From Corynebacterium dentalis (lineage in GTDB: Bacteria > Actinomycetota > Actinomycetes > Mycobacteriales > Mycobacteriaceae): DNA of 64,000 nucleotides. Where the stretch lies: contig NZ_OCTS01000006.1 in assembly GCF_900232865.1 (NCBI RefSeq), positions 124,001 to 188,000 on the forward strand, in the 5' to 3' direction. A model generated the notes under the pieces. That model made no database searches. It was not told the DNA's origin and saw nothing but the letters and a program-made list of their open reading frames with translations. The position numbers and the translations under genes were made by a program. Below, in pieces: positions 27,737 through 39,220 of this stretch (position 1 is the first letter of the stretch; each line of letters starts with the position of its first letter).

Positions 27737-28894
27737 ATGAGTTCTGCTGAGTTTGATCAGGGTACAGCCACTTGGGGTATGTCTTCTGCCTTGGCTGATG
27801 TGCCCGCGGCCGTCAATCAACGCGTCTCGGAATACTTTGCTGCCAGCAGCAGCGAGTTTTCCGCGATCGGCCCCGAATTCGCAGACGCAATCGAGGCCTT
27901 GCGCGCCTTTACCGTGCAGGGTGGCAAGCGTGTGCGCCCGATGTTCGCGTGGGCTGGCGTGCGTGCTGGTTTGGAGAGCGGTCGTGGGAGCATCGAGGTT
28001 CCTTTTCCCGACGCCAACTCCGATCCCTCCGTACTTCTCACCGCGATATCTGCGATTGAGTTCATCCAAGCGTGCGCGCTAATTCACGATGACATCATTG
28101 ACCAGTCCGATACCCGGCGCGGCAATCCCACAACGCATCGCAGGTTTGAGTCCCAGCATCGTTCCTCCAATTGGGCGGGAAGCAGCGAGCACTACGGCGT
28201 GAGCCAGGCCATTCTCACGGGTGACTTGGCTTTAGCCTGGGCTGATGACATGTTGGTGGGGTCTGGTTTGAGCCCGCAGTCTCTTGCTGCAATCCGTCCG
28301 GCTTGGCGGGCGATGCGCACGGAAGTCATCGCCGGGCAAATTTTAGATGTGGCCATGGAGGCCAATGGCAGCGAGAGCGTGGATGATTCGCTGAAGATCA
28401 TCGAGTACAAGACCGCCAGCTACACCGTGTCTCGCCCGCTGCACATTGGAGCAGCGATGGTGGGCGCGGACCCAGAACTGGTGGACACGTTGCGGAGCAT
28501 CGGTCAGGACATCGGCGAGGCGTTCCAGCTTCGCGATGATCAGCTGGGGGTGTTTGGTGATCCTTCCGTGACGGGCAAGCCCAGTGGTGATGACCTGCGC
28601 ACGGGCAAGCGGACCGCGCTGATCAACCTCGCGCTACAGGCGGGAGATCGTGGCGAGGGCGCGGGGGTTGGCGTCGAAAAACTACGAGATGGACTGGGTA
28701 CGGCCAGCACGGAAGAGGAAGTCGATGCGCTGCGCGAGATCATCGAGGCAACGGGGGCGGCCGAGATTGTGGAGCGGCGGATTACGCAGCGCAGCCAGCG
28801 GGCCATCGAGACCATCACGTCTGCACGGCTCGGTTCGCAGATTTCAGATGAACTGGTGGGGATGACTCTGGCGCTGAGCGTTAGGAAATTCTAG
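27737..28894 (+). CDS. idsA: Polyprenyl diphosphate synthase (GGPP synthase type) IdsA
   Basis: Trans-prenyltransferase that condenses IPP with allylic diphosphates, probably to geranylgeranyl diphosphate. 385 residues. The two Asp-rich motifs are [13 protein letters not shown] (near residue 116) and [11 protein letters not shown] (near 263), with [10 protein letters not shown] near 58. A TAGGAT hexamer ends eight bases before the ATG, so the mRNA may be leaderless. crtI follows by four bases and mptB overlaps crtI, so all three probably form one operon. The coding sequence contains two copies of the GACGCCA motif in opposite orientation. Confidence 0.93.
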   Translation: MSSAEFDQGTATWGMSSALADVPAAVNQRVSEYFAASSSEFSAIGPEFADAIEALRAFTVQGGKRVRPMFAWAGVRAGLESGRGSIEVPFPDANSDPSVLLTAISAIEFIQACALIHDDIIDQSDTRRGNPTTHRRFESQHRSSNWAGSSEHYGVSQAILTGDLALAWADDMLVGSGLSPQSLAAIRPAWRAMRTEVIAGQILDVAMEANGSESVDDSLKIIEYKTASYTVSRPLHIGAAMVGADPELVDTLRSIGQDIGEAFQLRDDQLGVFGDPSVTGKPSGDDLRTGKRTALINLALQAGDRGEGAGVGVEKLRDGLGTASTEEEVDALREIIEATGAAEIVERRITQRSQRAIETITSARLGSQISDELVGMTLALSVRKF

Positions 28895-28898
28895 GACA

Positions 28899-30602
28899 AT
28901 GCGCAAGACCTACGAGAGCAAGGCGGGCAGCAGGCGCCACCTGAAGCTTCCCCGCCCGCTGATTCCCATGACGCGTGCGACCACGCGTCGGCGGTTGGCG
29001 GCAGATGTTCAGCACGTGGTGGTTGTGGGCGCGGGATTGTCCGGGCTGTCTGCGGCGGCTCGTTTGCGTGCTTCCGGGTTGAAGGTCACGGTTCTGGAGG
29101 CCGAGGAAACCGTAGGCGGGCGTTGCAAGACAGAGCGCCTGACCAGCGCGCATGGCACGTTCGAGGCCGATACCGGGGCCACGGTACTAACCATGCCGCA
29201 GCTGGTGGAAGCCGCGGTGCAGTCGCTGGGTCAACGGATGCCGGATTCGTGGAAGCTCACCAAACTCAGCCCCGCATATACCGCGCAGTTCGCCTCGGGG
29301 CGCAGCATTCGGCTGTATTCGGACCCGGCGCGCATGAGCCAAGAGATCGCGGAATTCGCGGTCGCCAAGTTTCCGGAGGATGCCTCCCGTCAGGCAGAGC
29401 GTCTAGTTAGCGGCTACGAGGACTATCGCGACTGGTCACAGGACATGTTCAGCGCCGCATTCGATAATTTCCTGGCTGCGGACTTCGATTCGGTCCTCGA
29501 TTTGGTGGCCACTCCGTCTTCGGCATCGGATCTGGGGCGGCTAGTTGGTTTGGGAGCGTTTGGTTCGTTGGCGCGCGCCACACGAGGTTTTGTGTCCGAC
29601 GCCGAGCTCGCCCGCTTATTTACTTTTCAAGCCCTCTATGCGGGTCAAGCACCCGCGAAGGCGCGGGCAGTCTATTCGGTGATCAGCCACATGGACACGG
29701 GAATGGGCGTGTTCTACCCGCAGCACTCGATCGGTGAGGCCGCTGAGGCCATGGCCAGTGCGTTGGTGGCCGCTGGGGCGGAAGTGCGCACGGGCACGCC
29801 CGTGGCTGGATTCAATTTCGATGCCTCCGGCACCTCCGTGAGTTCGGTACGACTGGCCTCCGGCGAGGTCATCGAGACCGATGCGGTGATCTGCACGACT
29901 GACCTCGCAGTGACGGACCGCCTCATGAACCGCCCGCGCACTACACAGCGGCGGCCGGTTCCCCTGCGTTGGGCACCGTCGGCCGTGGTTATCCACGGCA
30001 CGGTGCCCACCAAGGTCGCCGATACTTTTGCTTCGCAGAGCCATCACACATTGAGCTTCGGCGAGGCCTGGGATGAGACGTTTACTCAGATCACCGGCGC
30101 TCGCGGGCGCGGTTCGCTGATGACGGACCCTTCCTTGCTGATCACTCGTCCGGCGAAGTCCGCCCCGAGCCGCATCATTCAGGGCGCGGAGGGCTCCGCA
30201 CACACTGGTGAGACTTTCGAGCCGATGAGCATCCTCGCCCCGGCTCCCAACCTTGCCTCCGCTCCGGTGCAGTGGAAAAACATTCAGGACCGGTACGTAG
30301 AAGAGATTCTTCGCGAACTGGACGGACGAGGTTTTTCTGGACTACGCGAGTCCCTGTCCATAGCGCGGGTGGATACCCCGCAATCGTGGGCGGAGACCTA
30401 CGGCTACGGCGAAGGTACACCGTTTGGCTTGGCACATACTTTTGCCCAGACCGGCCCATTCCGGCCACGCAACGTTGGCAGCTACGGGGTAGATAACGTG
30501 ATCCTCGCGGGAAGCGGCACCACGCCAGGAGTAGGCGTGCCTACTGTCTTGTTGTCTGGCGCTCTTGCCGCCCGCAGAATCACCGGAGGTGGCGTTCGAT
30601 GA
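28899..30602 (+). CDS. CrtI-type phytoene desaturase family protein
   Basis: FAD-dependent desaturase of 567 residues. The dinucleotide-binding motif [18 protein letters not shown], then [10 protein letters not shown], gives the Rossmann N-terminus; the C-terminus has [20 protein letters not shown], the CrtI signature. No phytoene synthase (crtB) is present here. The substrate could be phytoene or another polyene made from the IdsA product; the latter is inference. The first 23 residues are basic and may not be translated, as an ATG at 28968 is equally possible. It overlaps mptB as ATGA. Confidence 0.88.
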   Translation: MRKTYESKAGSRRHLKLPRPLIPMTRATTRRRLAADVQHVVVVGAGLSGLSAAARLRASGLKVTVLEAEETVGGRCKTERLTSAHGTFEADTGATVLTMPQLVEAAVQSLGQRMPDSWKLTKLSPAYTAQFASGRSIRLYSDPARMSQEIAEFAVAKFPEDASRQAERLVSGYEDYRDWSQDMFSAAFDNFLAADFDSVLDLVATPSSASDLGRLVGLGAFGSLARATRGFVSDAELARLFTFQALYAGQAPAKARAVYSVISHMDTGMGVFYPQHSIGEAAEAMASALVAAGAEVRTGTPVAGFNFDASGTSVSSVRLASGEVIETDAVICTTDLAVTDRLMNRPRTTQRRPVPLRWAPSAVVIHGTVPTKVADTFASQSHHTLSFGEAWDETFTQITGARGRGSLMTDPSLLITRPAKSAPSRIIQGAEGSAHTGETFEPMSILAPAPNLASAPVQWKNIQDRYVEEILRELDGRGFSGLRESLSIARVDTPQSWAETYGYGEGTPFGLAHTFAQTGPFRPRNVGSYGVDNVILAGSGTTPGVGVPTVLLSGALAARRITGGGVR

Positions 30603-32173
30603 ACCCTTTGACGTTGAAGCTGCGCCGCATCACCTGGCAGCAGGCCATGATCATCGGCCTAGTCGGCTCAATCATTCTCGCGCTGAGTTCCCATGCCGCC
30701 GGTGCTGTCCGCGCCCGCGGTGGTGTGCTGCACGTGCTGAATCTGACTTCGCTGACCTTCGGGCACTTCACCGGCATCTTGGTGGTGATCATGTGGATCG
30801 GCGTGGTTCTTCTGCTGTTGAGCTGGATCGTGGCCGGCGGCCATATTCTGCGCCACGGCCGGTCCTTGGATGCCCGGATGGTCTCTGCGTGGATCGCGCC
30901 ATTGTTTTTCGCCGGCCCCATGATGTCTCGGGATCTGTACTCCTACCTCATGCAGGGCACGCTGGCTCGCGATGACATCAACCCCTACCAGCACGGCGCC
31001 GCTGCCAACCCTGGCCCAATTCTGTTTGAGGTCAGCGCGGACTGGCGCAATACCACCACGCCTTATGGCCCATTGCACTTGTGGATCGGCGAGATCATCA
31101 CCAGCGTGACCGGCGATAACATCACCGCTGGAACCATCGCCTACAAGGTCTTGTCCCTGGCATCCGTGGCGGTGATGGGATGGGCCACGATTCAGTTGGC
31201 GCACATCCTCGGAGTGCGCCCATCTATCACCCTGTGGTTGGGTGTGGCCAATCCCCTGGTCATCATCCACCTGGTGGGCGGTATGCACAATGAAAACACC
31301 ATGATGGCCTTGGTGATGGCGGGACTGGTGTTTAGCTTCCGTCTCAAGCCGATCCCCGGCTTGTTGGTTGGCACGCTACTGATCGCCCTGGGCACATCTT
31401 TGAAGGCCACGGCATTTCTGGCCTTCCCTTTCCTCGTGTGGATTTTTGTCGCCCGCTGGGCCGGGCGCGGCCCGGAGGGACTGTTCAAGGAAACGTGGAA
31501 GCGCTTGGCAACGTTGGTTATCAGCGGAATCGCCGCACTGGGGCTGACCGGGCTGATCATGCAGGCGGTGACCGTGCTCTCGGGTCAGACGTGGGGCTGG
31601 GTCGAGGAAATATCCGGCAACACCAAGGTGATCAACCCTCTGGCCTTGCCTTCGATGTTGGCATCCACCTTGGAACCGGCGCTCACGCGCCTAGTCAACG
31701 ATGATCTCACTTTCAACGTTCTGGTGAACTTCTTCCGCCCCTACAGCACCGCGCTGATGGGCATCGGGCTGATGGTGGCATGGTGGGTCTTCCGCCGCGA
31801 TGAGCTGCAGGCACTCAAGGGCGCGTGTGTGGCCTACCTGGTCACCTGTGTCTTCAACACCGTGACCCTGCCGTGGTACTACGCTGCGGTGCTCGCTCTG
31901 CTGGCCGTGTGGGTCCCCGATCGCCGGATCATCTTCTTCGCAGCGTGGTTCTCCGCATTCCTGTGCATGATGTTCGACGGCGGAGGCAACAACCGCCTCT
32001 ACAACCTCTGGTGGGTCCTGGCCGTCGGTGCCATCATGTGGTGGGCTATGCGTTCCTCGCTGGGATACAGCCCCTTGCGCAAGCCACAAGACACAGACGC
32101 GTGGGTTCTCGATGAACCGCGTCTCCCCCGAGAAGAACCGGCTAAATCGCCATCGCTTGCGCCCGGCGCATGA
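30599..32173 (+). CDS. mptB: Alpha-(1->6)-mannopyranosyltransferase MptB
   Basis: Polytopic GT-C mannosyltransferase using polyprenyl-phosphate mannose to build the alpha-1,6 mannan core of lipomannan. 524 residues with about 12 membrane segments. The family region [20 protein letters not shown], with its acidic residues facing the outside, precedes [23 protein letters not shown] follows. Synteny with M. tuberculosis Rv2173-Rv2174-Rv2175c supports the name. Its 3' end overlaps the convergent Rv2175c-like gene by 32 bases. Confidence 0.92.
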   Translation: MNPLTLKLRRITWQQAMIIGLVGSIILALSSHAAGAVRARGGVLHVLNLTSLTFGHFTGILVVIMWIGVVLLLLSWIVAGGHILRHGRSLDARMVSAWIAPLFFAGPMMSRDLYSYLMQGTLARDDINPYQHGAAANPGPILFEVSADWRNTTTPYGPLHLWIGEIITSVTGDNITAGTIAYKVLSLASVAVMGWATIQLAHILGVRPSITLWLGVANPLVIIHLVGGMHNENTMMALVMAGLVFSFRLKPIPGLLVGTLLIALGTSLKATAFLAFPFLVWIFVARWAGRGPEGLFKETWKRLATLVISGIAALGLTGLIMQAVTVLSGQTWGWVEEISGNTKVINPLALPSMLASTLEPALTRLVNDDLTFNVLVNFFRPYSTALMGIGLMVAWWVFRRDELQALKGACVAYLVTCVFNTVTLPWYYAAVLALLAVWVPDRRIIFFAAWFSAFLCMMFDGGGNNRLYNLWWVLAVGAIMWWAMRSSLGYSPLRKPQDTDAWVLDEPRLPREEPAKSPSLAPGA

Positions 32174-32552
32174 CCTCCCGGGCCAGATGACCATGGAGGG
32201 CATCCACTGGTCGGCCGGGAAGGGTGTCGTCGGGCTGGAAGAGGAACTCAAGAACTTCCGTCGAGGAATACCCGCCGTCTCCGAGCAGCGAGACCACGCC
32301 GGGGACGAATCGGTTGAGCCGGCCGCTTTCATCGAAGAACAGCTCGGGGATGTAACGGACGTTGTTCACGCGAACCGCCAGGATCTGGCCATTGCGGAGC
32401 AGATCCATCACTTTCGTCACCACCACGCCCATGCGCTCGGCGGCGTCTGGGATGGAGATGACGGACTCTCCCGCAGGAATGCCACCAACGGGCTTTTCCA
32501 AAATAACGGACTGTGCAGTGGTCTTTGATCGCTCGTTATTCACAGCTGCCAC
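32142..32552 (-). CDS. Rv2175c-like winged-helix DNA-binding protein
   Basis: 136 residues with an N-terminal Thr/Ser-containing tail (KTTAQS) and a winged helix-turn-helix (ESVISIPDAAERMGVVVTKV, then LLRNGQILAVRVNNVRYIPE). The M. tuberculosis homologue Rv2175c binds DNA and is a substrate of the kinase PknL, which regulates it through an N-terminal threonine; the neighbouring gene here is the PknL homologue on the opposite strand. Regulation of this protein by phosphorylation is therefore a reasonable inference. Target genes are unknown. Confidence 0.88.
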   Translation of the reverse strand: MAAVNNERSKTTAQSVILEKPVGGIPAGESVISIPDAAERMGVVVTKVMDLLRNGQILAVRVNNVRYIPELFFDESGRLNRFVPGVVSLLGDGGYSSTEVLEFLFQPDDTLPGRPVDALHGHLAREVMRRAQAMAI

Positions 32553-32738
32553 TGTAGTGCACGCGAAGCCAATCCCCCACGCCCGTCCGTCCGAACGCCC
32601 TGCCTAAGCCGGGCTTGTCTCCCCGCGCCCTAAGATGGAGGGAAGTTATTATGTCTGGATGGGATTTACCTAGGCCTTTCCATTGGGCCCTGAGCCATTC
32701 CCATTCGGCAAAGCGATGAAAGGACGGCCGAACTCGCT

Positions 32739-35090
32739 GTGAGCCAGTTGTACTCCGGAGACCTGCTCGACAATCGCTATCGCATCGGTGCGCAGATCGC
32801 CCGCGGTGGCATGTCGACGGTCTACTCCGCGGTGGATACCCGCCTGGACCGCGAAGTGGCGGTCAAGGTGATGGATCCCGCCCTGGCTGACCAGCGTTCT
32901 TTCCGTGCCCGCTTTGAGCGCGAGGCGCGCGCCGTGGCCAAGCTCAATCACCCAGCGCTGGTGAATGTCTTCGACCAGGGAGTGGACGGAGAGTACGTCT
33001 TCCTCGTCATGGAACTGGTGGTCGGCGGATCTCTGCGTGAACTGCTGAAAGAACGCGGCCCCATGCCTCCCCACGCCGCACTCGCAGTCATGGAGCCAGT
33101 GTTGACCGCACTGTCCGTGGCGCATGCCACCGGCATGATTCACCGCGATATCAAGCCGGATAACGTACTGATCAGTGATTCCCACCAGGTCAAGCTCGCG
33201 GACTTCGGCTTGGTGCGGGCCATCGCCACCGGGGTGAACTCGGGCGCGCACACTGCTCACGATGGCAAGGTCATCGGCACGGTGGGCTACCTTTCTCCGG
33301 AGCAGGTCGAGGGCAAGTCGCTGCATCAAACGTCAGACGTCTACTCCGCCGGCATCCTGTTGTACGAGCTGATCACCGGCACCACGCCGTTCAAGGAGGA
33401 CTCTCCCGTGGGCACGGCGATGGCCCGCCTCAATCGGGACGTACCGGCCCCGTCCAGCGTGATCAGTGGCGTGCCTGAAAAGATCGACCAGTTGGTTGCG
33501 CGGGCAACCTCCCGCAGCTCGGAGACCCGATTTTCCGACGGCACGGAGTTCCTCAACGCGGTTCATGCCGTCACGAGGGATCTCAACCTTCCGCCTTTCA
33601 AGGTTCCCTCCCCTGCAGATTCCGCGGTGCGCCGCGCGTTGGAAGGCGCCGACTATGGCGAGCGTTTGTCCTGGGATGACGAGTCCATGTCCACGCGCGC
33701 TGTCGCGCTGGGCACGGATCCGCGCACCTCGGAGCAGCCCGGCCACGCTCAGCCATTCAGCGAAACCGCGCACACTCAGCTTCAACCTGCAGACGGCGGT
33801 TATTCTCCGTATTCCGGCACTCCCGGCGTGGACGCTCACAGCCCCGCTGCTGCCTACCCGGCGGGAGCACGCGCGGGCATAGGACAGCCCGGAGCTGCCC
33901 ATGCTGGAAACCCTCAGGGCTACCCTCCCAGTGCCTATCCCGCTGGTCCGCTACACCACAGCGGACATGCCGCAGAGGTAGTACAGAGCCCTGAAAGCAA
34001 CCGCAAGCCAGCGTTGAGCAACCGATCCAGCGGCCGCACCGTGGTGTGGATCTTGGTGATCCTCGCGCTGGTTGCTGCCGTAGCCACGGGCGCATGGTGG
34101 CTGACCAGCGGGCGCTATGGAGAGGTGCCCAATGTGGTGGGCATGGATCAGGCCTCCGCACAGGCCACTGTGGAGGAGGCGGGGTTTACCTCGGATCTGG
34201 AGGAGCAATACTCCAATGACACGGCCCGGCAGGCCGTGATGGGGACTGATCCCCCTTTCGGTGAACGAGCGCCGCGGGGAAGCCAGGTAGCGGTGCTCGC
34301 CTCGTTGGGAAAGCCCACCGTCCCACAGCCTGGAAGCGCAGACACTGTTGCCACGTATACGCAGAAATTAGAAGACCGCACGCTACAGGCACGGCTCGGC
34401 AGCGAGGTGTACTCGGATGACGTGCCGAAGGGCAAGATCGCAAGTACCAAGCCTGCCAGCGGCGCAGAAGTGAACACGGGCTCCACCGTGGAAGTGCAGT
34501 TGAGCAAGGGGCCGAGGCCTGTTCGTGTGCCCGGAGTCAAGGGACAATCGGAACAGCGCGCCACCGAAACCATCGAGGCGGCCGGTCTCGAGGTCGGCGA
34601 CGTAGTCCAGGAGTTCAGCGAGCAAGTGGAAACTGGCGATGCCATAGGAACTCGCCCCGGATCCGGAGAAGAGGCGCCGGGAGGCAGCGAAATCACCCTG
34701 GTGATCAGCAATGCCATCAAGGTGCCGAACATCACAGGGCTATCCGCAGACAAGGCCAAGGAGAAGCTGCGTGAGGCTGGACTCAATCCTGTCGATGGCG
34801 ATCCCCTCACGGACGAGGACGTCGAGGCCGGTCACGTTGCCTCCCAGTCCCCTGCTGCGGATCAGCTGATCAACCCTGAAGAAGACACGAACGTCACCAT
34901 CCACGAATCGGATTCGGTGCGCGTACCGTTTGTCATCGGCAGCACTGCGGCCTCGGCAAAGCAGAAGCTCGAGGCGCTGGGCCTGAAGGTGAAGTTCTCC
35001 TCAGACAGTTCCGGCCTGGTGATCACCCAGTCCCCTGGCCTCGGTTCTCGCGTACGAGTGGGCGACACAATAACGCTGGGCACGCTCTAG
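32739..35090 (+). CDS. pknL: Serine/threonine protein kinase PknL with five PASTA domains
   Basis: Membrane-bound Hanks-type kinase of 783 residues. Kinase domain near 10-275: GGMSTVYSAVD glycine loop, VAVKVMD lysine, HRDIKPDN catalytic loop (135-142) and ADFGLVRA. A Pro/Ala/Tyr-rich juxtamembrane region (about 310-425) is followed by one membrane helix (about 434-456, VVWILVILALVAAVATGAWW) and five extracellular PASTA repeats (starting VPNVVG, QPGSAD, VPGVKG, VPNITG, VPFVIG), which bind muropeptides or lipid II. Mycobacterial PknL lacks PASTA domains. The start is a GTG with AAAGGA upstream. Confidence 0.95.
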   Translation: MSQLYSGDLLDNRYRIGAQIARGGMSTVYSAVDTRLDREVAVKVMDPALADQRSFRARFEREARAVAKLNHPALVNVFDQGVDGEYVFLVMELVVGGSLRELLKERGPMPPHAALAVMEPVLTALSVAHATGMIHRDIKPDNVLISDSHQVKLADFGLVRAIATGVNSGAHTAHDGKVIGTVGYLSPEQVEGKSLHQTSDVYSAGILLYELITGTTPFKEDSPVGTAMARLNRDVPAPSSVISGVPEKIDQLVARATSRSSETRFSDGTEFLNAVHAVTRDLNLPPFKVPSPADSAVRRALEGADYGERLSWDDESMSTRAVALGTDPRTSEQPGHAQPFSETAHTQLQPADGGYSPYSGTPGVDAHSPAAAYPAGARAGIGQPGAAHAGNPQGYPPSAYPAGPLHHSGHAAEVVQSPESNRKPALSNRSSGRTVVWILVILALVAAVATGAWWLTSGRYGEVPNVVGMDQASAQATVEEAGFTSDLEEQYSNDTARQAVMGTDPPFGERAPRGSQVAVLASLGKPTVPQPGSADTVATYTQKLEDRTLQARLGSEVYSDDVPKGKIASTKPASGAEVNTGSTVEVQLSKGPRPVRVPGVKGQSEQRATETIEAAGLEVGDVVQEFSEQVETGDAIGTRPGSGEEAPGGSEITLVISNAIKVPNITGLSADKAKEKLREAGLNPVDGDPLTDEDVEAGHVASQSPAADQLINPEEDTNVTIHESDSVRVPFVIGSTAASAKQKLEALGLKVKFSSDSSGLVITQSPGLGSRVRVGDTITLGTL

Positions 35091-35109
35091 ATTTCTCCAG
35101 AGCGTGCCC
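35078..35109. terminator. Bidirectional terminator between pknL and aroG
   Basis: Perfect 11-bp arms GGGCACGCTCT (35078-35088) and AGAGCGTGCCC (35099-35109) with a 10-base loop. The pknL stop codon falls in the stem-loop. The genes converge here. Confidence 0.75.
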
Positions 35110-35145
35110 ATCAGGGGTTATTGCGTGTGGCGGACTATGCCAGCG

Positions 35146-36540
<1,395 letters not shown>

Positions 36541-36660
36541 TCACAGCATACGCGGTCGGTTGTCTGACCTGGAATGGGCGGATGGTTTCGCCCACCTCAC
36601 CGTGTTTTTGCCCCCGTTTAGGGTACATGGTGGCGCAATTTTTCCTTTTTTGACGCCAAC

Positions 36661-37173
36661 CTAGCGCCGCAGCGCTTCCATCGAAAGCCGGTACTTGATG
36701 ACGTTGAACCGCGCATCCGCGAGCGCATCGTGCGCGTTGGAGGGAGATTCGGGAAGCCGGGGACGACCGGCCATTTCCCACAGTTGCTTGAGCTCGTGGG
36801 TGAAGCGGGGCAGTTCCCGGGGCAGGCCGGTCATGTCTCCCCACAGCTGTGCCAGCACCACGTGGTCGTAGGCTCCCACCCACGCCCAAAGTTCTGGGCG
36901 GTCCTGCTGTGCCAAACGCTGGCCGGGAACGTGATCGGGAAGCAAGAACTCGTAGAGCTTGCTGCGCAGCGTGGCGCGATCCATCCACCGCGCGTCAGAC
37001 TTGGGTGGAAGCTGGTTCAGCACGTTGCGGCGCACCCAGTCCCCTGCCTGGGAGGCGTCGAACTCCTTGGACACGGCGTAAAACTCCCGGCCGTCCTCGG
37101 CAACCACTCCGATGGAAATCAGGTCAATGGTTTCCCCATCTTCGATAAATTCCGTGTCATAAAAATAGCGCAC
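36661..37173 (-). CDS. Rv2179c-like 3'-5' exoribonuclease (RNase AS)
   Basis: DEDDh-fold exoribonuclease of 170 residues; the M. tuberculosis homologue is RNase AS, which prefers adenylate-containing 3' ends. Catalytic acids D6 and E8 are in MRYFYDTEFIEDG; further motifs are WAWVGAYDHVVLAQLWG and the terminal HDALADARFNV. The start is GTG. It lies ten bases after the acyltransferase stop, and the same neighbours (DAHP synthase) are found in mycobacteria. Confidence 0.9.
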   Translation of the reverse strand: MRYFYDTEFIEDGETIDLISIGVVAEDGREFYAVSKEFDASQAGDWVRRNVLNQLPPKSDARWMDRATLRSKLYEFLLPDHVPGQRLAQQDRPELWAWVGAYDHVVLAQLWGDMTGLPRELPRFTHELKQLWEMAGRPRLPESPSNAHDALADARFNVIKYRLSMEALRR

Positions 37174-37183
37174 GGTGCCCAGC

Positions 37184-38302
37184 TTAAACGGTGGCTGTGG
37201 CGGGCGTGGCAGTGCGTCGGCGTAGCGGAGGCGGGTACAGGCACCACTTGAGCACGGGGATCTTGGAGATGCCGTAAAACAGTCCGCCCACGGCGATGCA
37301 GATCAGCAGCCCCCAGATGATGCGGGTGTTCGGGTCATCGATCAGGTGGCGCCACGCGGGATGGCTTTCCCACAGACGTGGGTAGACGTAGAAATCGAAG
37401 AAGGTCAGGGTGGCGTGGTGGGACACGTAGACAGGCAGTGTGTGACGTCCTACGAAGCCGATCATCTTTTCCACCACGGGAATACGGGAAAGCCAAACCG
37501 CAATGATCACGCCCATGGGCGCTGCCGTAACTGTGCGCACCAGCGCGAGCACTGCCTGATGGCCTGCTACTGCCTCATCCCATCCATCGAAGTAGAAGGC
37601 CTGCATTCCGCGGTAGACCGCCTCCCAGCCAGCGAACAGGAGAAGCGCCCAGGCGATCGTGGGCAGGTGGAAAGCGCGCCGAGCCAGTTGGAAAAACACC
37701 CATCGGTAGTGCAAACCGATGAAGAAGATCGGCCCATACATAAATGCCTGGTGCACGCTTTGATGCACCATCAGACCACTCATGGCCGCCACGAGTGCGG
37801 GGACGAAGGACAAGGTTACGGCCAGCCAGGGAGGTTGGCGTCGGAGAACCACGGCCGCGATGTTGTACACCATCAGCGTGTACAGGAACCACAACCCAGG
37901 ATCGCCGACGATCACCGCCCGAACCACGTTCTGCCAGGTCAGCTCGTCATAGATGTAAAAACGCGAGGCGGCCTGGAAAGGAGTGAAAATCAGATACGGC
38001 ACCAGGAGGAACCAAAGACGTCGGTACCAGAGATCTTCCAAGTTGCGTGTGATGACGCGGTGGGCAAACAGGCCCGAGACCAGGAAAAATAGCGGCATCC
38101 GCAGTGGATCGAGGAAGCTCGATATCGGACCCCACGCGGTGTCTGTGCCGCCCGGCGCGCCCGTGACCACGTGCATCAGGCACACGCCGATGATGGACAG
38201 CCCCTTGGCACAGTCTGCCCAGTTCACTCGACCGGACGCTGCCGTAGCCGGCTGTCGCTGATACGACGGCCGACGGGTTTGGGACTGTGCTGGGGCGTTC
38301 AT
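37184..38302 (-). CDS. Acyltransferase 3 family membrane protein
   Basis: 372 residues with about ten membrane segments, of the OafA/YrhL-like acyltransferase_3 family that transfers acyl groups from cytoplasm to extracytoplasmic sugars or lipids. The N-terminal motif WADCAKGLSIIGVCLMHVV includes the conserved histidine after TM1; FPLF-like MPLFFLVSGLFAHRV and LWFLYTLMVYN are also typical. The acceptor is unknown; an envelope glycan is likely given the group. The last residues are basic and cytoplasmic. Confidence 0.85.
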   Translation of the reverse strand: MNAPAQSQTRRPSYQRQPATAASGRVNWADCAKGLSIIGVCLMHVVTGAPGGTDTAWGPISSFLDPLRMPLFFLVSGLFAHRVITRNLEDLWYRRLWFLLVPYLIFTPFQAASRFYIYDELTWQNVVRAVIVGDPGLWFLYTLMVYNIAAVVLRRQPPWLAVTLSFVPALVAAMSGLMVHQSVHQAFMYGPIFFIGLHYRWVFFQLARRAFHLPTIAWALLLFAGWEAVYRGMQAFYFDGWDEAVAGHQAVLALVRTVTAAPMGVIIAVWLSRIPVVEKMIGFVGRHTLPVYVSHHATLTFFDFYVYPRLWESHPAWRHLIDDPNTRIIWGLLICIAVGGLFYGISKIPVLKWCLYPPPLRRRTATPATATV

Positions 38303-38420
38303 GACTGCCGTTAAGAATCACAGGGCATAGGCAGAAAACGCAAACCGTCTCGCCCAGCAATGCACAGATGGTTGCCAGAACTGGCGGTATTGCCAGTGAA
38401 CCAGGTGGCCCCCGAAAGCC

Positions 38421-39149
38421 CTAGGATCGTGGCTCGGAACCCTTCGGATAACCGTCGCCGGTTTCCAGGGACTTCTTCACGTCCGCTGCGTAGAAGTCCT
38501 TCACATACTCCTGCCCGGACAGCTCGGCCAGCGCTTCCATAATGGCATCGGTGAGTGCGCGCGCCTGGGCGTATTCGTCTCCGGCATCTCGGAAATCCGC
38601 CGGGTCAATGGGGTCTCCCACATAAACACCACAGCGGAACGGGCGTGGAATCCAGGAGCCAATGGGGTTGACCTTGCGCGTATTGATCATCGCGGTGGGA
38701 TAGACCTGCACCCCGGTCTTCAGCGCCACGCGAGCCAGCCCGGTCTTGCCGCGGTACAAACGCCCATCGGGGCTGCGCGTGCCTTCCGGGTACATTCCCA
38801 GAACATCTCCGCGCTCGAGCACCCGGGTTGCGGTTTCCAATGCTGCGCTCTGGGAATCCTTATCGGAACGATCCAGCGGCACCTGCCCCACCGAAGAGAA
38901 GAACCACTTCTGGATACCGCCCACCAATCCCGGAGTGGTGAAGTACTCCTTCTTCGCCAAGAAAGTCAGCTGGCGCTTGGCCATCAACGGGAGATAAAAG
39001 CTGTCCATCACCGCGAGGTGGTTGGAGGCAAGAATCGCCGCCCCCTCGGAAGGGATCTTGTCTATTCCACGGTTAAACGGACGGTTGTATACCCACAGCA
39101 GAGGTCCAACAAACACATGCTTGAGCCACCAATATGTCTTATTCTGCAT
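38421..39149 (-). CDS. 1-acylglycerol-3-phosphate O-acyltransferase (PlsC family)
   Basis: Membrane-associated enzyme that acylates lysophosphatidic acid or a similar acceptor. 242 residues. The HX4D catalytic motif is NHLAVMDS (H44, D49), and the phosphate-binding motif is YPEGTRSPDG near residue 118. An N-terminal amphipathic or membrane segment (WWLKHVFVGPLLWVYN) precedes it. ATG at 39149 has AAGGA eight bases upstream. It sits among glucokinase and mannosyltransferase genes, so a role in PIM acylation is possible but unproven. Confidence 0.88.
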   Translation of the reverse strand: MQNKTYWWLKHVFVGPLLWVYNRPFNRGIDKIPSEGAAILASNHLAVMDSFYLPLMAKRQLTFLAKKEYFTTPGLVGGIQKWFFSSVGQVPLDRSDKDSQSAALETATRVLERGDVLGMYPEGTRSPDGRLYRGKTGLARVALKTGVQVYPTAMINTRKVNPIGSWIPRPFRCGVYVGDPIDPADFRDAGDEYAQARALTDAIMEALAELSGQEYVKDFYAADVKKSLETGDGYPKGSEPRS

Positions 39150-39220
39150 TTCCAGTTGTCCTTCACGCGGGTCACAAGGTTGATAAGCCGTAAGCGCCGA
39201 AAGTAATGCGCACAGCGCGC

